From: JADJYF01 sp043782755
GTDB taxonomy: Bacteria; Pseudomonadota; Gammaproteobacteria; Ga0077536
Length of the DNA: 27,812 nt
Direction: 5' to 3'
Assembly (NCBI GenBank): GCA_043782755.1
Contig: JAYWAC010000241.1
Span: 1 to 27,812 of the forward strand
Shown: positions 1-8,189 of the stretch, one piece after another
How positions within the stretch are numbered: the stretch's first letter is position 1
Layout: every line of letters begins with the position of its first letter
Notes under the pieces: model-generated
What the model saw: only the letters and a program-made list of their open reading frames with translations
The model's database searches: none
Told to the model about the DNA's origin: nothing
Made by a program: the position numbers and the translations under genes

Positions 1-100
1 CACTGGCTTTCACCACAGGCTATTCACGACGCCATGACGGCCTTACCTCAGATTATCTCTGCCAATTCCCGATAGGCATAATTCGTGGGGATCTCTCAGT
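1..100. other. Intergenic stretch at window edge, no gene seen
   Basis: No convincing coding frame crosses this stretch on either strand. The one ATG on the minus strand near position 35 meets a stop after three codons. It is probably the spacer between the end of the carbon-metabolism operon and a gene outside the window. I see no clear promoter, RNA gene or repeat before the hairpin at 101-118. Confidence 0.4.
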
Positions 101-118
101 GTCCGACTGAAGTCGGAC
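101..118 (-). terminator. Hairpin downstream of fba, candidate operon terminator
   Basis: The arms GTCCGAC and GTCGGAC form a perfect 7-bp stem around a TGAA loop (108-111). The hairpin lies 27 nt beyond the fba stop on the minus strand. There is no T tract on either side, so if it ends transcription it is not a textbook intrinsic terminator. It may instead protect the 3' end of the mRNA. It is symmetric and could also serve a gene entering from the left edge. Confidence 0.4.
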
Positions 119-144
119 CCACAGACAAGAAGCGAAGCTTAAAG

Positions 145-1038
145 TCAGGTCTTCGACGCGAGATAGATGCTCTGCACAGCCTTGTCGAGTGAAGCATCGA
201 ACTCGGCGTCGGACTGCTGCGCGGTCAGACTCTCGGTCAGCGCACGCGAGAAGCTCGCGATCATGCCGTGCTGGTGGGCCAGTTTCTTGTTGGCGTCATC
301 ACGCGAATAACCTCCCGACAGTGCCACGACTTTCAGCACGCGGCTGTGCGTCACGAAGCTGGCGTAATGGTCGTCCACCTCCGGCAGCGTGAGTTTCAGT
401 ATCACCATCTGACCAGCCGGCAGCGCATCGAGACCCTTGTGCAGTGCTTCTTTCAAGATCATTTCAGCCGCAGCCTTGTCGGGGCAGTGAATGTCGACTT
501 CCGGCTCGACGATAGGTACCAGACCGGCGGCGATGATCTGCTTGGCGACCGCGAGCTGTTGGTCGACCACGGCTTGGATGCCGGCGGCATTGGCTTGCTT
601 GATGACCGAACGTTCCTTGGTGCCGAAAATGCCCTTAGCCTTGGCCTTGGCCAGCAACGCGTCCAAGGTCGGCATCGGCTTCATGAGCTGCACGCCCTTG
701 GTTTCGTCTTCGAGGCCCTTGTCTACCTTGAGTATCGGCACCACGCGCTTCACGTTCCATAGAAAGTCGGCGGTTGGCTGTCCTTGGACGTCGCGATCCA
801 TGGTTGCCTCGAACAGGATCGCAGCGAGAATGCGATCGCCGTTGAACGACGGGCTGGTGATGATGCGGGTACGCATGGCATGGATCAGATCCATCATCTG
901 CGTTTCACCCGAGTACTCGCTCTCGTCGATGCCGTAGAGCTTGAGCGCCTTGGGCGTGCTGCCACCGCTCTGGTCGAGCGCGGCGATGAAGCCGGCCTGG
1001 GTCTGAAACTTGGTCTTCTGTTGTTCAAAATTGCTCAT
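145..1038 (-). CDS. fba: Class I fructose-bisphosphate aldolase
   Basis: The 297-residue protein belongs to the short class I aldolase family typified by staphylococcal Fda. It cleaves fructose 1,6-bisphosphate to dihydroxyacetone phosphate and glyceraldehyde 3-phosphate through a Schiff base, without metal. Visible family motifs are GFIAALDQSGGSTPKAL at residues 16-33, an acidic PIVEPEVD segment near 175-182, and MVILKLTLPE at 211-220. K215 in the last segment is the likely Schiff-base lysine. I chose the ATG at 1038 because a GAGG sits 6 nt upstream; the ATG two codons earlier (1044) abuts that GAGG directly. It is the last gene of the tkt-gap-pgk-pyk-fba run, in the cytoplasm. A separate TATAAT box upstream suggests it may also be expressed on its own. 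Confidence 0.95.
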   Translation of the reverse strand: MSNFEQQKTKFQTQAGFIAALDQSGGSTPKALKLYGIDESEYSGETQMMDLIHAMRTRIITSPSFNGDRILAAILFEATMDRDVQGQPTADFLWNVKRVVPILKVDKGLEDETKGVQLMKPMPTLDALLAKAKAKGIFGTKERSVIKQANAAGIQAVVDQQLAVAKQIIAAGLVPIVEPEVDIHCPDKAAAEMILKEALHKGLDALPAGQMVILKLTLPEVDDHYASFVTHSRVLKVVALSGGYSRDDANKKLAHQHGMIASFSRALTESLTAQQSDAEFDASLDKAVQSIYLASKT

Positions 1039-1120
1039 GGTCATCCTCGCGAAAACGCGTCACAGGCTGTTGGATGCCGCTCTGGATCGCGGCTCGAATT
1101 TTTCAATAGGGATAGTGCGG

Positions 1121-1126
1121 ATTATA
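1121..1126 (-). promoter_or_regulatory. Candidate -10 box for fba
   Basis: Read on the minus strand, 1126-1121 is a perfect TATAAT in the pyk-fba gap. It would place a transcript start near 1114 and a leader of roughly 75 nt. The -35 position at 16-18 nt spacing has no good match to TTGACA, so this would be a weak or activator-dependent promoter. The leader also contains a small GCCGC/GCGGC hairpin (1076-1093). Confidence 0.35.
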
Positions 1127-1163
1127 GGAAGCCATGTTTAGCGGCACCAGCGCGCCACGGCCA

Positions 1164-2606
1164 TCATCCGACATGCGGCACGAAATCACCGACGGTGACG
1201 ATTTTGAGACCGTTAGTGCTGCCGGAATAGCCATGCAGATCACCTTTGGTGATGATCACGCGATCGCCATCGGTCACCGCACCGCGCGCCTTGAGGACCC
1301 GTAGCACTTCCTGAGTGACCTCGTCATAGGGCACCGCGTTGAAGTCGAATTCGACCGGCACCACGTCGCGATAGAGGGTGACGCGGCGCAGGGTCGCGGG
1401 CTCGCGCGCCAAGGCGAAGATCGGAATGGCGGTATTGACGCGCGACATCCACAGCGGCGTCGCGCCCGATTCCGTGAGCGCGGCGATGGCCTTCACGCCC
1501 ATGCGATTGCCGCAATAGATGGCCGACATGGCGATGGCTTGGTCGACGCGTTCAAAGGCCATGTCCGGCAGCGTTGAGGATTGCGGGTCGCTCCATTCCT
1601 GTTCGGCGCCCTGACAGACGCGCGACATCGCTTCGACTGCTTTGTCTGGATAAGCTCCGACGCTGGTCTCGCCCGACAACATCACAGCGTCGGTGCCGTC
1701 CAGCACCGCGTTCGCGACATCGAACACCTCGGCGCGAGTCGGCAACGGGTGTTCGATCATCGATTCCATCATCTGCGTGGCGGTGATCACCGCGCGAAAC
1801 TGACGACGCGCCAGCGCGACCAGCATTTTCTGCGCCGGCGGCAGTCGTGCATCACCGATCTCAACGCCCAGGTCACCGCGCGCAATCATGATGCAGTCGC
1901 TGGCGGCGATGATCTCGGCGGCATGATCGAGCGCTTCGGCGCGTTCCATCTTGGCAATGATGCCGGCCCGCCCGCCGGCCTGACGAATCAGATGCCGCGC
2001 GTTTTCGATGTCTTCGGCGGTACGCGGGAAGGACACTGCGATGTAGTCCGCGCCATGGGCAAGGGCGTGGATGAGATCTTCGCGATCTTTGGGCGTCAGC
2101 GCCGGTGCCGACAGCCCGCCGCCCTGGCGATTGATACCCTTGTGATCGCTCAAGGGTCCGCCGATCAGCACCTGCGTCTCGATGCGCGCACCGCTGACCC
2201 TTTCGACCGCAAGTACGATGCGGCCATCATCGACCAGCAAGGTGTCGCCGGCGCGCACGTCGCCGGGCAAGGCTTTGTAGGTCACACCGACTTGTTGAAG
2301 TGTGCCGGCGCCGGCTTCGAGTTCGGCGTCGATCACGAAGCGCGCGCCTGCGCTGAGCGTCACCGGGCCGTCGCGAAAACATTCGAGACGAATCTTGGGG
2401 CCTTGCAGATCGGCGATGAGACCTACTTCGCGACCGGCAGCTGCGGCGGCGGCCCGCACAGCCTGTGCACGTCGCGCGTGATCGGCGGCTTCGCCATGGG
2501 AATAGTTGAGTCGGGCGGCGTCGAGACCCGCAGCGATCAAGCGCGCCAGCATGCCGGGCTGATCGGTGGCCGGCCCCAAGGTCGCGACGATCTTGGTGCG
2601 TCTCAT
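1164..2606 (-). CDS. pyk: Pyruvate kinase
   Basis: The 480-residue protein is a full-length pyruvate kinase, which converts phosphoenolpyruvate and ADP to pyruvate and ATP in the cytoplasm. It opens with RRTKIVATLGPAT, followed by LDAARLNYSHG (most members have NFSHG). The LIADLQGPKIR strand and the active-site signature GIIAKMERAEALDHAAEII, then IMIARGDLGVEIG, are all present. The C-terminal allosteric-type domain with GDRVIITKGD is intact. The ATG at 2606 has no obvious Shine-Dalgarno sequence but gives the conserved N-terminus directly. It lies 49 nt downstream of pgk on the same strand. A pyk inside a gap-pgk-fba cluster is usual in many beta- and gammaproteobacteria. Confidence 0.96.
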   Translation of the reverse strand: MRRTKIVATLGPATDQPGMLARLIAAGLDAARLNYSHGEAADHARRAQAVRAAAAAAGREVGLIADLQGPKIRLECFRDGPVTLSAGARFVIDAELEAGAGTLQQVGVTYKALPGDVRAGDTLLVDDGRIVLAVERVSGARIETQVLIGGPLSDHKGINRQGGGLSAPALTPKDREDLIHALAHGADYIAVSFPRTAEDIENARHLIRQAGGRAGIIAKMERAEALDHAAEIIAASDCIMIARGDLGVEIGDARLPPAQKMLVALARRQFRAVITATQMMESMIEHPLPTRAEVFDVANAVLDGTDAVMLSGETSVGAYPDKAVEAMSRVCQGAEQEWSDPQSSTLPDMAFERVDQAIAMSAIYCGNRMGVKAIAALTESGATPLWMSRVNTAIPIFALAREPATLRRVTLYRDVVPVEFDFNAVPYDEVTQEVLRVLKARGAVTDGDRVIITKGDLHGYSGSTNGLKIVTVGDFVPHVG

Positions 2607-2655
2607 GTCGGGAACCGGCTCACGCCGGCAGCGGGACGTGCGGTTGGCGCGCTAC

Positions 2656-3819
2656 TCATCCCTGGGCGGCGCGCTGTTCCAGGATCTCGATGGCGGGCAA
2701 GGTCTTGCCCTCGAGGAATTCCAGGAAGGCGCCACCGGCGGTGGAGATGTAGGAGACATCGTTGCTGATACCGAATTTAGCGATGGCCGCAAGCGTGTCA
2801 CCACCGCCGGCGATGGAGAAAGCTTTGGACTTGGCGATGGCCTTGGCCAGGCGTTCGGTGCCGGCCGCGAAGTTGTCGAATTCGAAGACGCCTAGCGGTC
2901 CGTTCCAGACGATGGTGCCGGCCTTTTCGATCTCGGCGCACAGGGCGTCGAGGCTCTGTGGTCCCAGGTCCATGATCATGTCGTCGGCGCTGACCGCATC
3001 GACGCTCTTGGTGATCGCCGCTGTGGTTTCGCTGAATTCCTTGCCGCACACCACATCGATCGGAATCGGAATGTGTGCGTCGCCGGCCAACAAGCGCTTG
3101 GCGATATCGAGCATCTCGCGTTCGCACAGCGACTTGCCGACTTCCTTGCCGGCTGCGGCCAGAAAGGTATTGGCAATGCCGCCGCCAACCACTAGCTGAT
3201 CGACCTTGCTGACCAGCGATTCCAAGAGATCGAGTTTGGTCGAGACTTTCGAGCCGCCCACGATCGCGACCAGTGGCCGCGCCGGCGCTTTCAAGGCTAG
3301 ATGCAGGGCTTCGATTTCGGCCATCAACAACGGACCGCCGCAGGCGGTAGGCGCGAATTTTGCGACCGCATGGGTCGAAGCCTGAGCGCGATGGGCGGTG
3401 GCAAAAGCATCGTTGACGAAGATATCGCAGAGCGCGGCCATGCGGCGGCCCAAGGCATCGTCATTGGCGTTTTCACCGGTCAGGAACCGAGTGTTTTCAC
3501 CCAAGGTGATGGTGCCGGGTCGCAACTCGACACCATCGATCCAATCGCTCGCGAAGATGACCGACACACCCAGCAATTGCGCGAGCGCAGCGACTACCGG
3601 CTGCAAGGAAGACTCGGCTTCGACCTTGCCTTCCTTGGGACGCCCAAGGTGCGACATCACCAGCACCGCCGCACCGGCATCGAGTGCCATGCGCAGTGTG
3701 GTTACGGCCGCGCGCAACCGGGTGTCGTCGGTGATTTTGCCGTTCTTCAAGGGCACGTTGAAATCCTCGCGGATCAAAACGCGCTTACCCGCAAGATCGA
3801 GTGCGCTCATCTTGAGCAT
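2656..3819 (-). CDS. pgk: Phosphoglycerate kinase
   Basis: The 387-residue protein transfers phosphate between 1,3-bisphosphoglycerate and ADP. Recognisable segments are LAGKRVLIREDFNVPLK near the N-terminus, VLVMSHLGRPKEG, an ENTRFLTGEN strand, DIFVNDAFATAHRAQAS, the nucleotide-site stretch VGGSKVSTKLDLL, and the C-terminal SIAGGGDTLAA. The frame stays open up to 3849, inside the end of gap. I chose the ATG at 3819, which lies 4 nt after the gap stop and has GAGG about 8 nt upstream. An ATG three codons later (3810) is also possible but has a poorer ribosome-binding site. The tight spacing with gap implies one transcript and probably coupled translation. Confidence 0.95.
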   Translation of the reverse strand: MLKMSALDLAGKRVLIREDFNVPLKNGKITDDTRLRAAVTTLRMALDAGAAVLVMSHLGRPKEGKVEAESSLQPVVAALAQLLGVSVIFASDWIDGVELRPGTITLGENTRFLTGENANDDALGRRMAALCDIFVNDAFATAHRAQASTHAVAKFAPTACGGPLLMAEIEALHLALKAPARPLVAIVGGSKVSTKLDLLESLVSKVDQLVVGGGIANTFLAAAGKEVGKSLCEREMLDIAKRLLAGDAHIPIPIDVVCGKEFSETTAAITKSVDAVSADDMIMDLGPQSLDALCAEIEKAGTIVWNGPLGVFEFDNFAAGTERLAKAIAKSKAFSIAGGGDTLAAIAKFGISNDVSYISTAGGAFLEFLEGKTLPAIEILEQRAAQG

Positions 3820-3823
3820 GGTG

Positions 3824-4843
3824 TCAGCCTCGCGCCTTGACCATGGCAATGGTGGTGTCGAGCATGCGGTTGGAGAAACCCCACTCGTTGTCGTACCACG
3901 ACAGCACCTTGACCATCGTGCCGTTGATGACCTTGGTATTGGAGGCTTCGAAGATCGACGAAGCCGGGTTGTGGTTGAAGTCGATCGAGACCAATGGCTC
4001 GTCGTTCACGATCAGAATGCCCTTCAGTGGACCATCCGCCGCAGCAGCGCGTATGATTTCGATGACTTCCTTGGTGGAGGTTTCACGCGCAGCCTGGAAA
4101 GTCAGATCGACCAGCGAGACATTGATGGTCGGCACGCGCACCGCATAGCCGTCGAGCTTGCCATTCAGTTCCGGCAGCACCAGGCCGACGGCGGCAGCGG
4201 CGCCGGTCTTGGTCGGGATCATCGACTGGGTAGCGGAACGGGCGCGGCGCAGATCGGTGTGATAAACGTCGGTCAGCACCTGGTCATTGGTGTAGGCATG
4301 GATGGTGGTCATGATGCCGGCCACCAGACCAATCTTGTCGTGCAAAGGTTTGACCAGTGGCGCCAGGCAGTTGGTGGTGCAGGAGGCGTTGGAGACCACG
4401 GTGTCGGTCTTCTTCAGCACGCCATGGTTGACGCCATAGACTATCGTCGCGTCGACGTCGTTGCCGCCCGGTGCCGAAATCAACACTTGTTTAGCGCCGC
4501 CCATCAGATGCGCTCCGGCCTTGTCCTTGCTGGTAAAGAGGCCCGTGCACTCATGTACCACGTCCACACCCAGATCGCCCCACGGCAGCTTGGACGGGTC
4601 GCGTTCGGCAAAGACTTTGATGGTCCGGCCGTTCACGATCATGGCGCCATCCTTGACCTCGACCTTGCCCGGAAACTTGCCATGGGCGCTGTCGTAACGG
4701 GTCAGGTGGGCATTGGTTTCCGCGTCGCCGAGATCGTTGACTGCAACGATTTCGATTTCCCCGGTGCGCTCGGCCTCGAACAGGGCGCGCAGCACGTTGC
4801 GGCCGATGCGGCCATAGCCATTGATACCGACTCGTATGGTCAT
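3824..4843 (-). CDS. gap: Glyceraldehyde-3-phosphate dehydrogenase, type I
   Basis: The 339-residue enzyme oxidises glyceraldehyde 3-phosphate to 1,3-bisphosphoglycerate. The nucleotide-binding GINGYGRIGRN lies at residues 6-16, and VNDLGD at 35-40 carries the acidic residue typical of NAD use. The catalytic motif SNASCTTNC places the nucleophile at C155, and H182 lies in TIHAYTND. The loop that reads LDLP in many glycolytic enzymes reads TDVYHTDLRRARSA here, as in many proteobacterial and Calvin-cycle versions. Cofactor preference therefore should not be assumed. A GGAG 8 nt before the ATG supports the start. It lies between tkt and pgk. Confidence 0.96.
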   Translation of the reverse strand: MTIRVGINGYGRIGRNVLRALFEAERTGEIEIVAVNDLGDAETNAHLTRYDSAHGKFPGKVEVKDGAMIVNGRTIKVFAERDPSKLPWGDLGVDVVHECTGLFTSKDKAGAHLMGGAKQVLISAPGGNDVDATIVYGVNHGVLKKTDTVVSNASCTTNCLAPLVKPLHDKIGLVAGIMTTIHAYTNDQVLTDVYHTDLRRARSATQSMIPTKTGAAAAVGLVLPELNGKLDGYAVRVPTINVSLVDLTFQAARETSTKEVIEIIRAAAADGPLKGILIVNDEPLVSIDFNHNPASSIFEASNTKVINGTMVKVLSWYDNEWGFSNRMLDTTIAMVKARG

Positions 4844-4919
4844 GATTGAAGCTCCGTCAATTGGGCAGTGAATGAATTCTTAAAGCTGTACAGATCGCTG
4901 AGGCTGTGCAGCAGACCAC

Positions 4920-6959
4920 TCATGCGCCGAGCAGCGCGCGCGCGGTCGCGGTGGCCTTGGCGGCGGTCAGTCCGAAAACCTCGAACAGTGCGCTGGCCGG
5001 GGCCGAGGCACCGAAGTGATCGAGACCGATGACGGCGCCGTCGAGACCGACATAGCGATACCAGAAGTCGGTGCTGCCGGCTTCGATAGCGATGCGCTTG
5101 CGCACATTGGGTGGCAGTACGCTGTCGCGATAAGCCGCATCCTGGCGCGCAAAGGCGTCGGCGCAGGGCATCGACACCAGACGCACTGCATGGCCTTCGG
5201 CCGTCAAGGTGGTGACCACTTCGCGCGCCAAACCGAGTTCTGAACCCGTTGCGATCACGATCGCGGTGACCGGCTGGTCGCTGTCCAGTAGCACATAGCC
5301 GCCGCGCGCGATGTCGGCCAACTGCGTCGCGCTATGCGTTTGTTGAGGCAGATTCTGGCGTGAAAGCAACAGGGCGCTCGGGCCGTTCTCGCGTTCGAGG
5401 GCCGCACGCCATGCGACCGCAGTCTCGGCCGCGTCACCCGGACGCCAGACGTCGAGGTTCGGGATCAAGCGCAGGCTGTTGGCGTGCTCGATGGGTTGAT
5501 GAGTCGGGCCGTCTTCGCCAAGACCGATAGAGTCATGAGTGAAGACATAGATGCTGCGCAATTGCATCAGTGCCGCCATGCGCAACGCATTACGCGCGTA
5601 ATCGGAGAACACCAGGAAGGTGCCGCCGTAGGGGATCGCGCCGCCGTGCAGAGCCAGACCGTTCATCACTGCGCACATCGCGAATTCACGCACGCCGTAA
5701 TAGATGTAGTTGCCGTCCAGGGCGTGGCTGGTGAGAGCACGGCTCGAAGCATGGAAAGTCAGGTTGGAACCGGTCAGGTCGGCCGAGCCGCCCAATAGTT
5801 CGGGCAGCAGTTTGCCAAAATGATCGAGCGCGCGTTCCGAGGACTTGCGCGAGGCTTCGGCCTTCTCGGTCGCGGCCATGGCAGCCACGCTGGCGCTGGC
5901 GCCGGCGGCCCAGTCGGCGGGTAGGCGACCGTGCATGACACGCTCGAATTCAGCGGCGAGTGCGGGATGGGCGGCGGCATAAGCTTTGAAGCTATCGACC
6001 CAGGCGCGTTCGCGGGCGGCGCCGGTTTCAAGCGCGCTCCAGGCGGCATAAACCTCGTTCGGAATCACGAAGGGTGCGTGGGACCAGTTCAGCGAGACGC
6101 GGGTCGCGGCTACTTCGTCGGCGCCGAGCGCTGCGCCATGACAGCCTTCAGTGCCGGCCTTGTTTGGTGAGCCGTAGCCGATGGTGGTCTTGCAGCAGAT
6201 GAGGGTCGGACGCGCGGTTTCGGCGCGGGCAGTTTCAATAGCGGACTTCACTGCGGCGGCGTCGTGACCATCGACGGCGCGGATGACCTGCCAGCCATAG
6301 GCTTCGAAGCGGCCGGGGGTGTCGTCGGTGAACCAGCCCGCCACTTCGCCGTCGATGGAAATGCCGTTGTCGTCATAGAACAGGATGAGTTTGCTTAAAC
6401 CTAAGCTGCCCGCCAACGAGCAGGCTTCGTGGGATATGCCTTCCATCAAGCAGCCGTCACCGGCAAATACGTAGGTGTAGTGATCGACCACCTCATGGCC
6501 GGGGCGGTTGAAGCGCGCCGCCAGATGACGTTCGGCGAGCGCCATGCCGACCGCGTTGGCGAGGCCTTGGCCGAGCGGGCCGGTGGTGGTCTCGACGCCA
6601 GGGGTTTCACCGCGTTCGGGGTGGCCGGGAGTTTTGGAATGCAGCTGACGGAAAGCCTTGAGGTCGTCGATGCCGAGCGCGTAACCCGACAAATGCAGCA
6701 GCGAATAGAGCAGCATCGAGCCGTGACCGTTGGACAGCACAAAGCGATCGCGATTGGCCCAGGATGGATTGGCCGGGTTGTGCACCAGGAAGTCGCGCCA
6801 CAGCACCTCGGCGATATCGGCCATGCCCATGGGCGCGCCCGGGTGGCCGGAGTTGGCGGCCTGGACCGCATCCATGCTGAGCGCCCGAATGGCGTTGGCC
6901 AATTCACGGCGCGCCGAAACGGCGGATGTCTCGCTCCGCTTTGCGCGCGGTTCGCTCAT
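4920..6959 (-). CDS. tkt: Transketolase
   Basis: The 679-residue thiamine-diphosphate enzyme moves two-carbon units between sugar phosphates in the non-oxidative pentose phosphate and Calvin pathways. Visible features are NSGHPGAPMGMADIAEVLW near the N-terminus, the cofactor motif running from AGDGCLMEGISHEA to DDNGISIDGE, the pyrimidine-domain stretch HDSIGLGEDGPTHQPIEH, and a complete C-terminal domain. The frame is open 65 codons further upstream. The ATG at 6959 is preceded by GAGGGG at good spacing and matches family length, and the upstream extension looks non-coding. It is the first gene of the minus-strand carbon operon. Its long leader contains several hairpins. Confidence 0.96.
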   Translation of the reverse strand: MSEPRAKRSETSAVSARRELANAIRALSMDAVQAANSGHPGAPMGMADIAEVLWRDFLVHNPANPSWANRDRFVLSNGHGSMLLYSLLHLSGYALGIDDLKAFRQLHSKTPGHPERGETPGVETTTGPLGQGLANAVGMALAERHLAARFNRPGHEVVDHYTYVFAGDGCLMEGISHEACSLAGSLGLSKLILFYDDNGISIDGEVAGWFTDDTPGRFEAYGWQVIRAVDGHDAAAVKSAIETARAETARPTLICCKTTIGYGSPNKAGTEGCHGAALGADEVAATRVSLNWSHAPFVIPNEVYAAWSALETGAARERAWVDSFKAYAAAHPALAAEFERVMHGRLPADWAAGASASVAAMAATEKAEASRKSSERALDHFGKLLPELLGGSADLTGSNLTFHASSRALTSHALDGNYIYYGVREFAMCAVMNGLALHGGAIPYGGTFLVFSDYARNALRMAALMQLRSIYVFTHDSIGLGEDGPTHQPIEHANSLRLIPNLDVWRPGDAAETAVAWRAALERENGPSALLLSRQNLPQQTHSATQLADIARGGYVLLDSDQPVTAIVIATGSELGLAREVVTTLTAEGHAVRLVSMPCADAFARQDAAYRDSVLPPNVRKRIAIEAGSTDFWYRYVGLDGAVIGLDHFGASAPASALFEVFGLTAAKATATARALLGA

Positions 6960-6984
6960 GCTGATCCCCTCAAGACTTGTGGTT

Positions 6985-7128
6985 GGTGCGCGGCGCGCAC
7001 CGCCAGCGCGGTGGTACGCGTGGTCGGCGTACCCGTGATTTGGATAGATCGGCCGGGCGCGGCACGCGGACGCGAGACCGGCGCGACGCCTTGCACGGTG
7101 GACAGGATTCGCGCGCGGCGCGCGCCTG
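6985..7128 (-). promoter_or_regulatory. Structured leader of the tkt operon: three hairpins
   Basis: The 353-nt space between tkt and the divergent metF holds three strong inverted repeats on the tkt side. The first is GGTGCGC/GCGCACC around GGC (6985-7001). The second is GGTACGC/GCGTACC around 7 nt (7013-7033). The third has outer arms GACAGG/CCTGTC and inner arms CGCGCGC/GCGCGCG around one base (7099-7128). None is followed by a T tract in the tkt direction. They could form a structured 5' leader or act as operator DNA. A further short palindrome, GAGCCaGGCTC, lies at 7161-7171. I cannot match these to a known riboswitch. Confidence 0.45.
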
Positions 7129-7211
7129 TCAGACCCGAAAAAAGAAGCCTGCATTTTAATGAGCCAGGCTCGATTGCGCTACCTCGTCGGACGGGAAACG
7201 AGACGAGTTTG

Positions 7212-7241
7212 TTATGAGATTAGACTGGCCTCGGGGATAAT
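7212..7241 (+). promoter_or_regulatory. Candidate promoter of metF
   Basis: GATAAT at 7236-7241 is a good -10 box. TTATGA at 7212-7217 sits 18 nt upstream as a weak -35. The predicted start near 7248 would leave about 65 nt of leader before metF. If there is no terminator downstream, this promoter would also read into the response-regulator and mshM genes. I found no structure here that I can identify as an S-adenosylmethionine- or S-adenosylhomocysteine-sensing riboswitch. Confidence 0.3.
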
Positions 7242-7312
7242 CGCGCACACTGACACGAAACCCGACGATCGCGCGACTCACTCGCTCTCGTCCTCGTTCG
7301 AATCTGAAACCT

Positions 7313-8179
7313 ATGACGACATCCACCGCGCGCTCTGTTGGTCTTTCCTTTGAATTCTTTCCGCCGCGTACGCCGGAAGGCGTGGCCCGTCTCGCCACCA
7401 CGCAGCGCAAACTGGCCGAACTCGCGCCGGAATTCTTCTCGGTGACTTTCGGCGCCGGCGGCACGACCCGCGATCTGACCCTTGAGACTGTGCTCGGTCT
7501 GCGCGCCGACACCGAGGTCGATACCGCACCCCATCTGTCCTGTATCGGCTTCGGCCTAGCCGACATTCGCGCCGTACTGACACGCTACCGCGAGTCCGGC
7601 ATCACGCGTCTGGTCGCGCTGCGCGGTGACATGCCGTCCGGCACCAGCGGCTTCGGCGAGCTGCGTCACGCCAATGAGTTGGTGGAGTTCATTCGCCAGG
7701 AGACCGGCCAGCATTTCCGCATCGAGGTCGCGGCCTATCCTGAGATCCATCCCCAGGCGGCCGGCGCGAGCGCCGATCTGGACAACTTCCAGCGCAAGGT
7801 CGCGGCCGGCGCGAACGGCGCCATCACCCAGTACTTCTACAACTCGGACGCCTATTTCCGTTTCGTTGACGAGGCCCACAAGCGCGGTGTCGATATCCCG
7901 ATCGTGCCGGGCATCATGCCGATCACGAATTTCTCCAACCTGCGGCGTTTTTCGGAAATGTGCGGCGCCGAGCTGCCGCGCTGGATGGTCAAGCACCTGC
8001 AGGAGTTCGGCGACGATCACAGTGCCATTGCCGCCTTTGGCGTGGAAGTGGTGACGCGGCTATGCGAGCGCTTGCTTGCCGGTGGCGCACCCGGCCTGCA
8101 TTTCTACACCATGAACCAGCACGAGGCGGCAAGCGCGATATGTGCCCACCTCGCCATCCGCGGACGCGGTCGCGCGTGA
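7313..8179 (+). CDS. metF: 5,10-methylenetetrahydrofolate reductase
   Basis: The 288-residue flavoenzyme reduces methylene-tetrahydrofolate to methyl-tetrahydrofolate for methionine synthesis. It has the expected TIM-barrel landmarks: SFEFFPP with the catalytic glutamate at E14, SVTFGAGGTTRD, LVALRGDMP with the FAD-contacting aspartate at D106, and NGAITQYFYN carrying the conserved glutamine near 173. Length is normal for bacterial MetF. The ATG at 7313 gives the canonical N-terminus although its Shine-Dalgarno sequence is poor. It is divergent from tkt and runs, 10 nt later, into the response-regulator gene. Its role is housekeeping, and its place at the head of a pilus regulatory run is probably positional rather than functional. 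Confidence 0.94.
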   Translation: MTTSTARSVGLSFEFFPPRTPEGVARLATTQRKLAELAPEFFSVTFGAGGTTRDLTLETVLGLRADTEVDTAPHLSCIGFGLADIRAVLTRYRESGITRLVALRGDMPSGTSGFGELRHANELVEFIRQETGQHFRIEVAAYPEIHPQAAGASADLDNFQRKVAAGANGAITQYFYNSDAYFRFVDEAHKRGVDIPIVPGIMPITNFSNLRRFSEMCGAELPRWMVKHLQEFGDDHSAIAAFGVEVVTRLCERLLAGGAPGLHFYTMNQHEAASAICAHLAIRGRGRA

Positions 8180-8189
8180 GCTGCTGAAA

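Noticed and set aside
1581..2768. Long open frame (395 codons) on the plus strand opposite pyk
   Set aside because: Antisense to an intact pyruvate kinase, with no recognisable domain and composition typical of a shadow frame.
3398..4849. Long open frame (483 codons) on the plus strand opposite gap and pgk
   Set aside because: It lies antisense to two clearly conserved enzymes, its translation is low-complexity and rich in R, D, G, H and Q, and it is a codon-bias shadow of the GC-rich opposite strand.
6960..7154. 65-codon N-terminal extension of transketolase
   Set aside because: It lacks homology to the family, is full of hairpins and low-complexity codons, and the ATG at 6959 has a strong GAGGGG ribosome-binding site.
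7172..7312. Possible S-adenosylmethionine or S-adenosylhomocysteine riboswitch upstream of metF
   Set aside because: No paired-helix pattern or conserved core that I can identify is present in this short leader.
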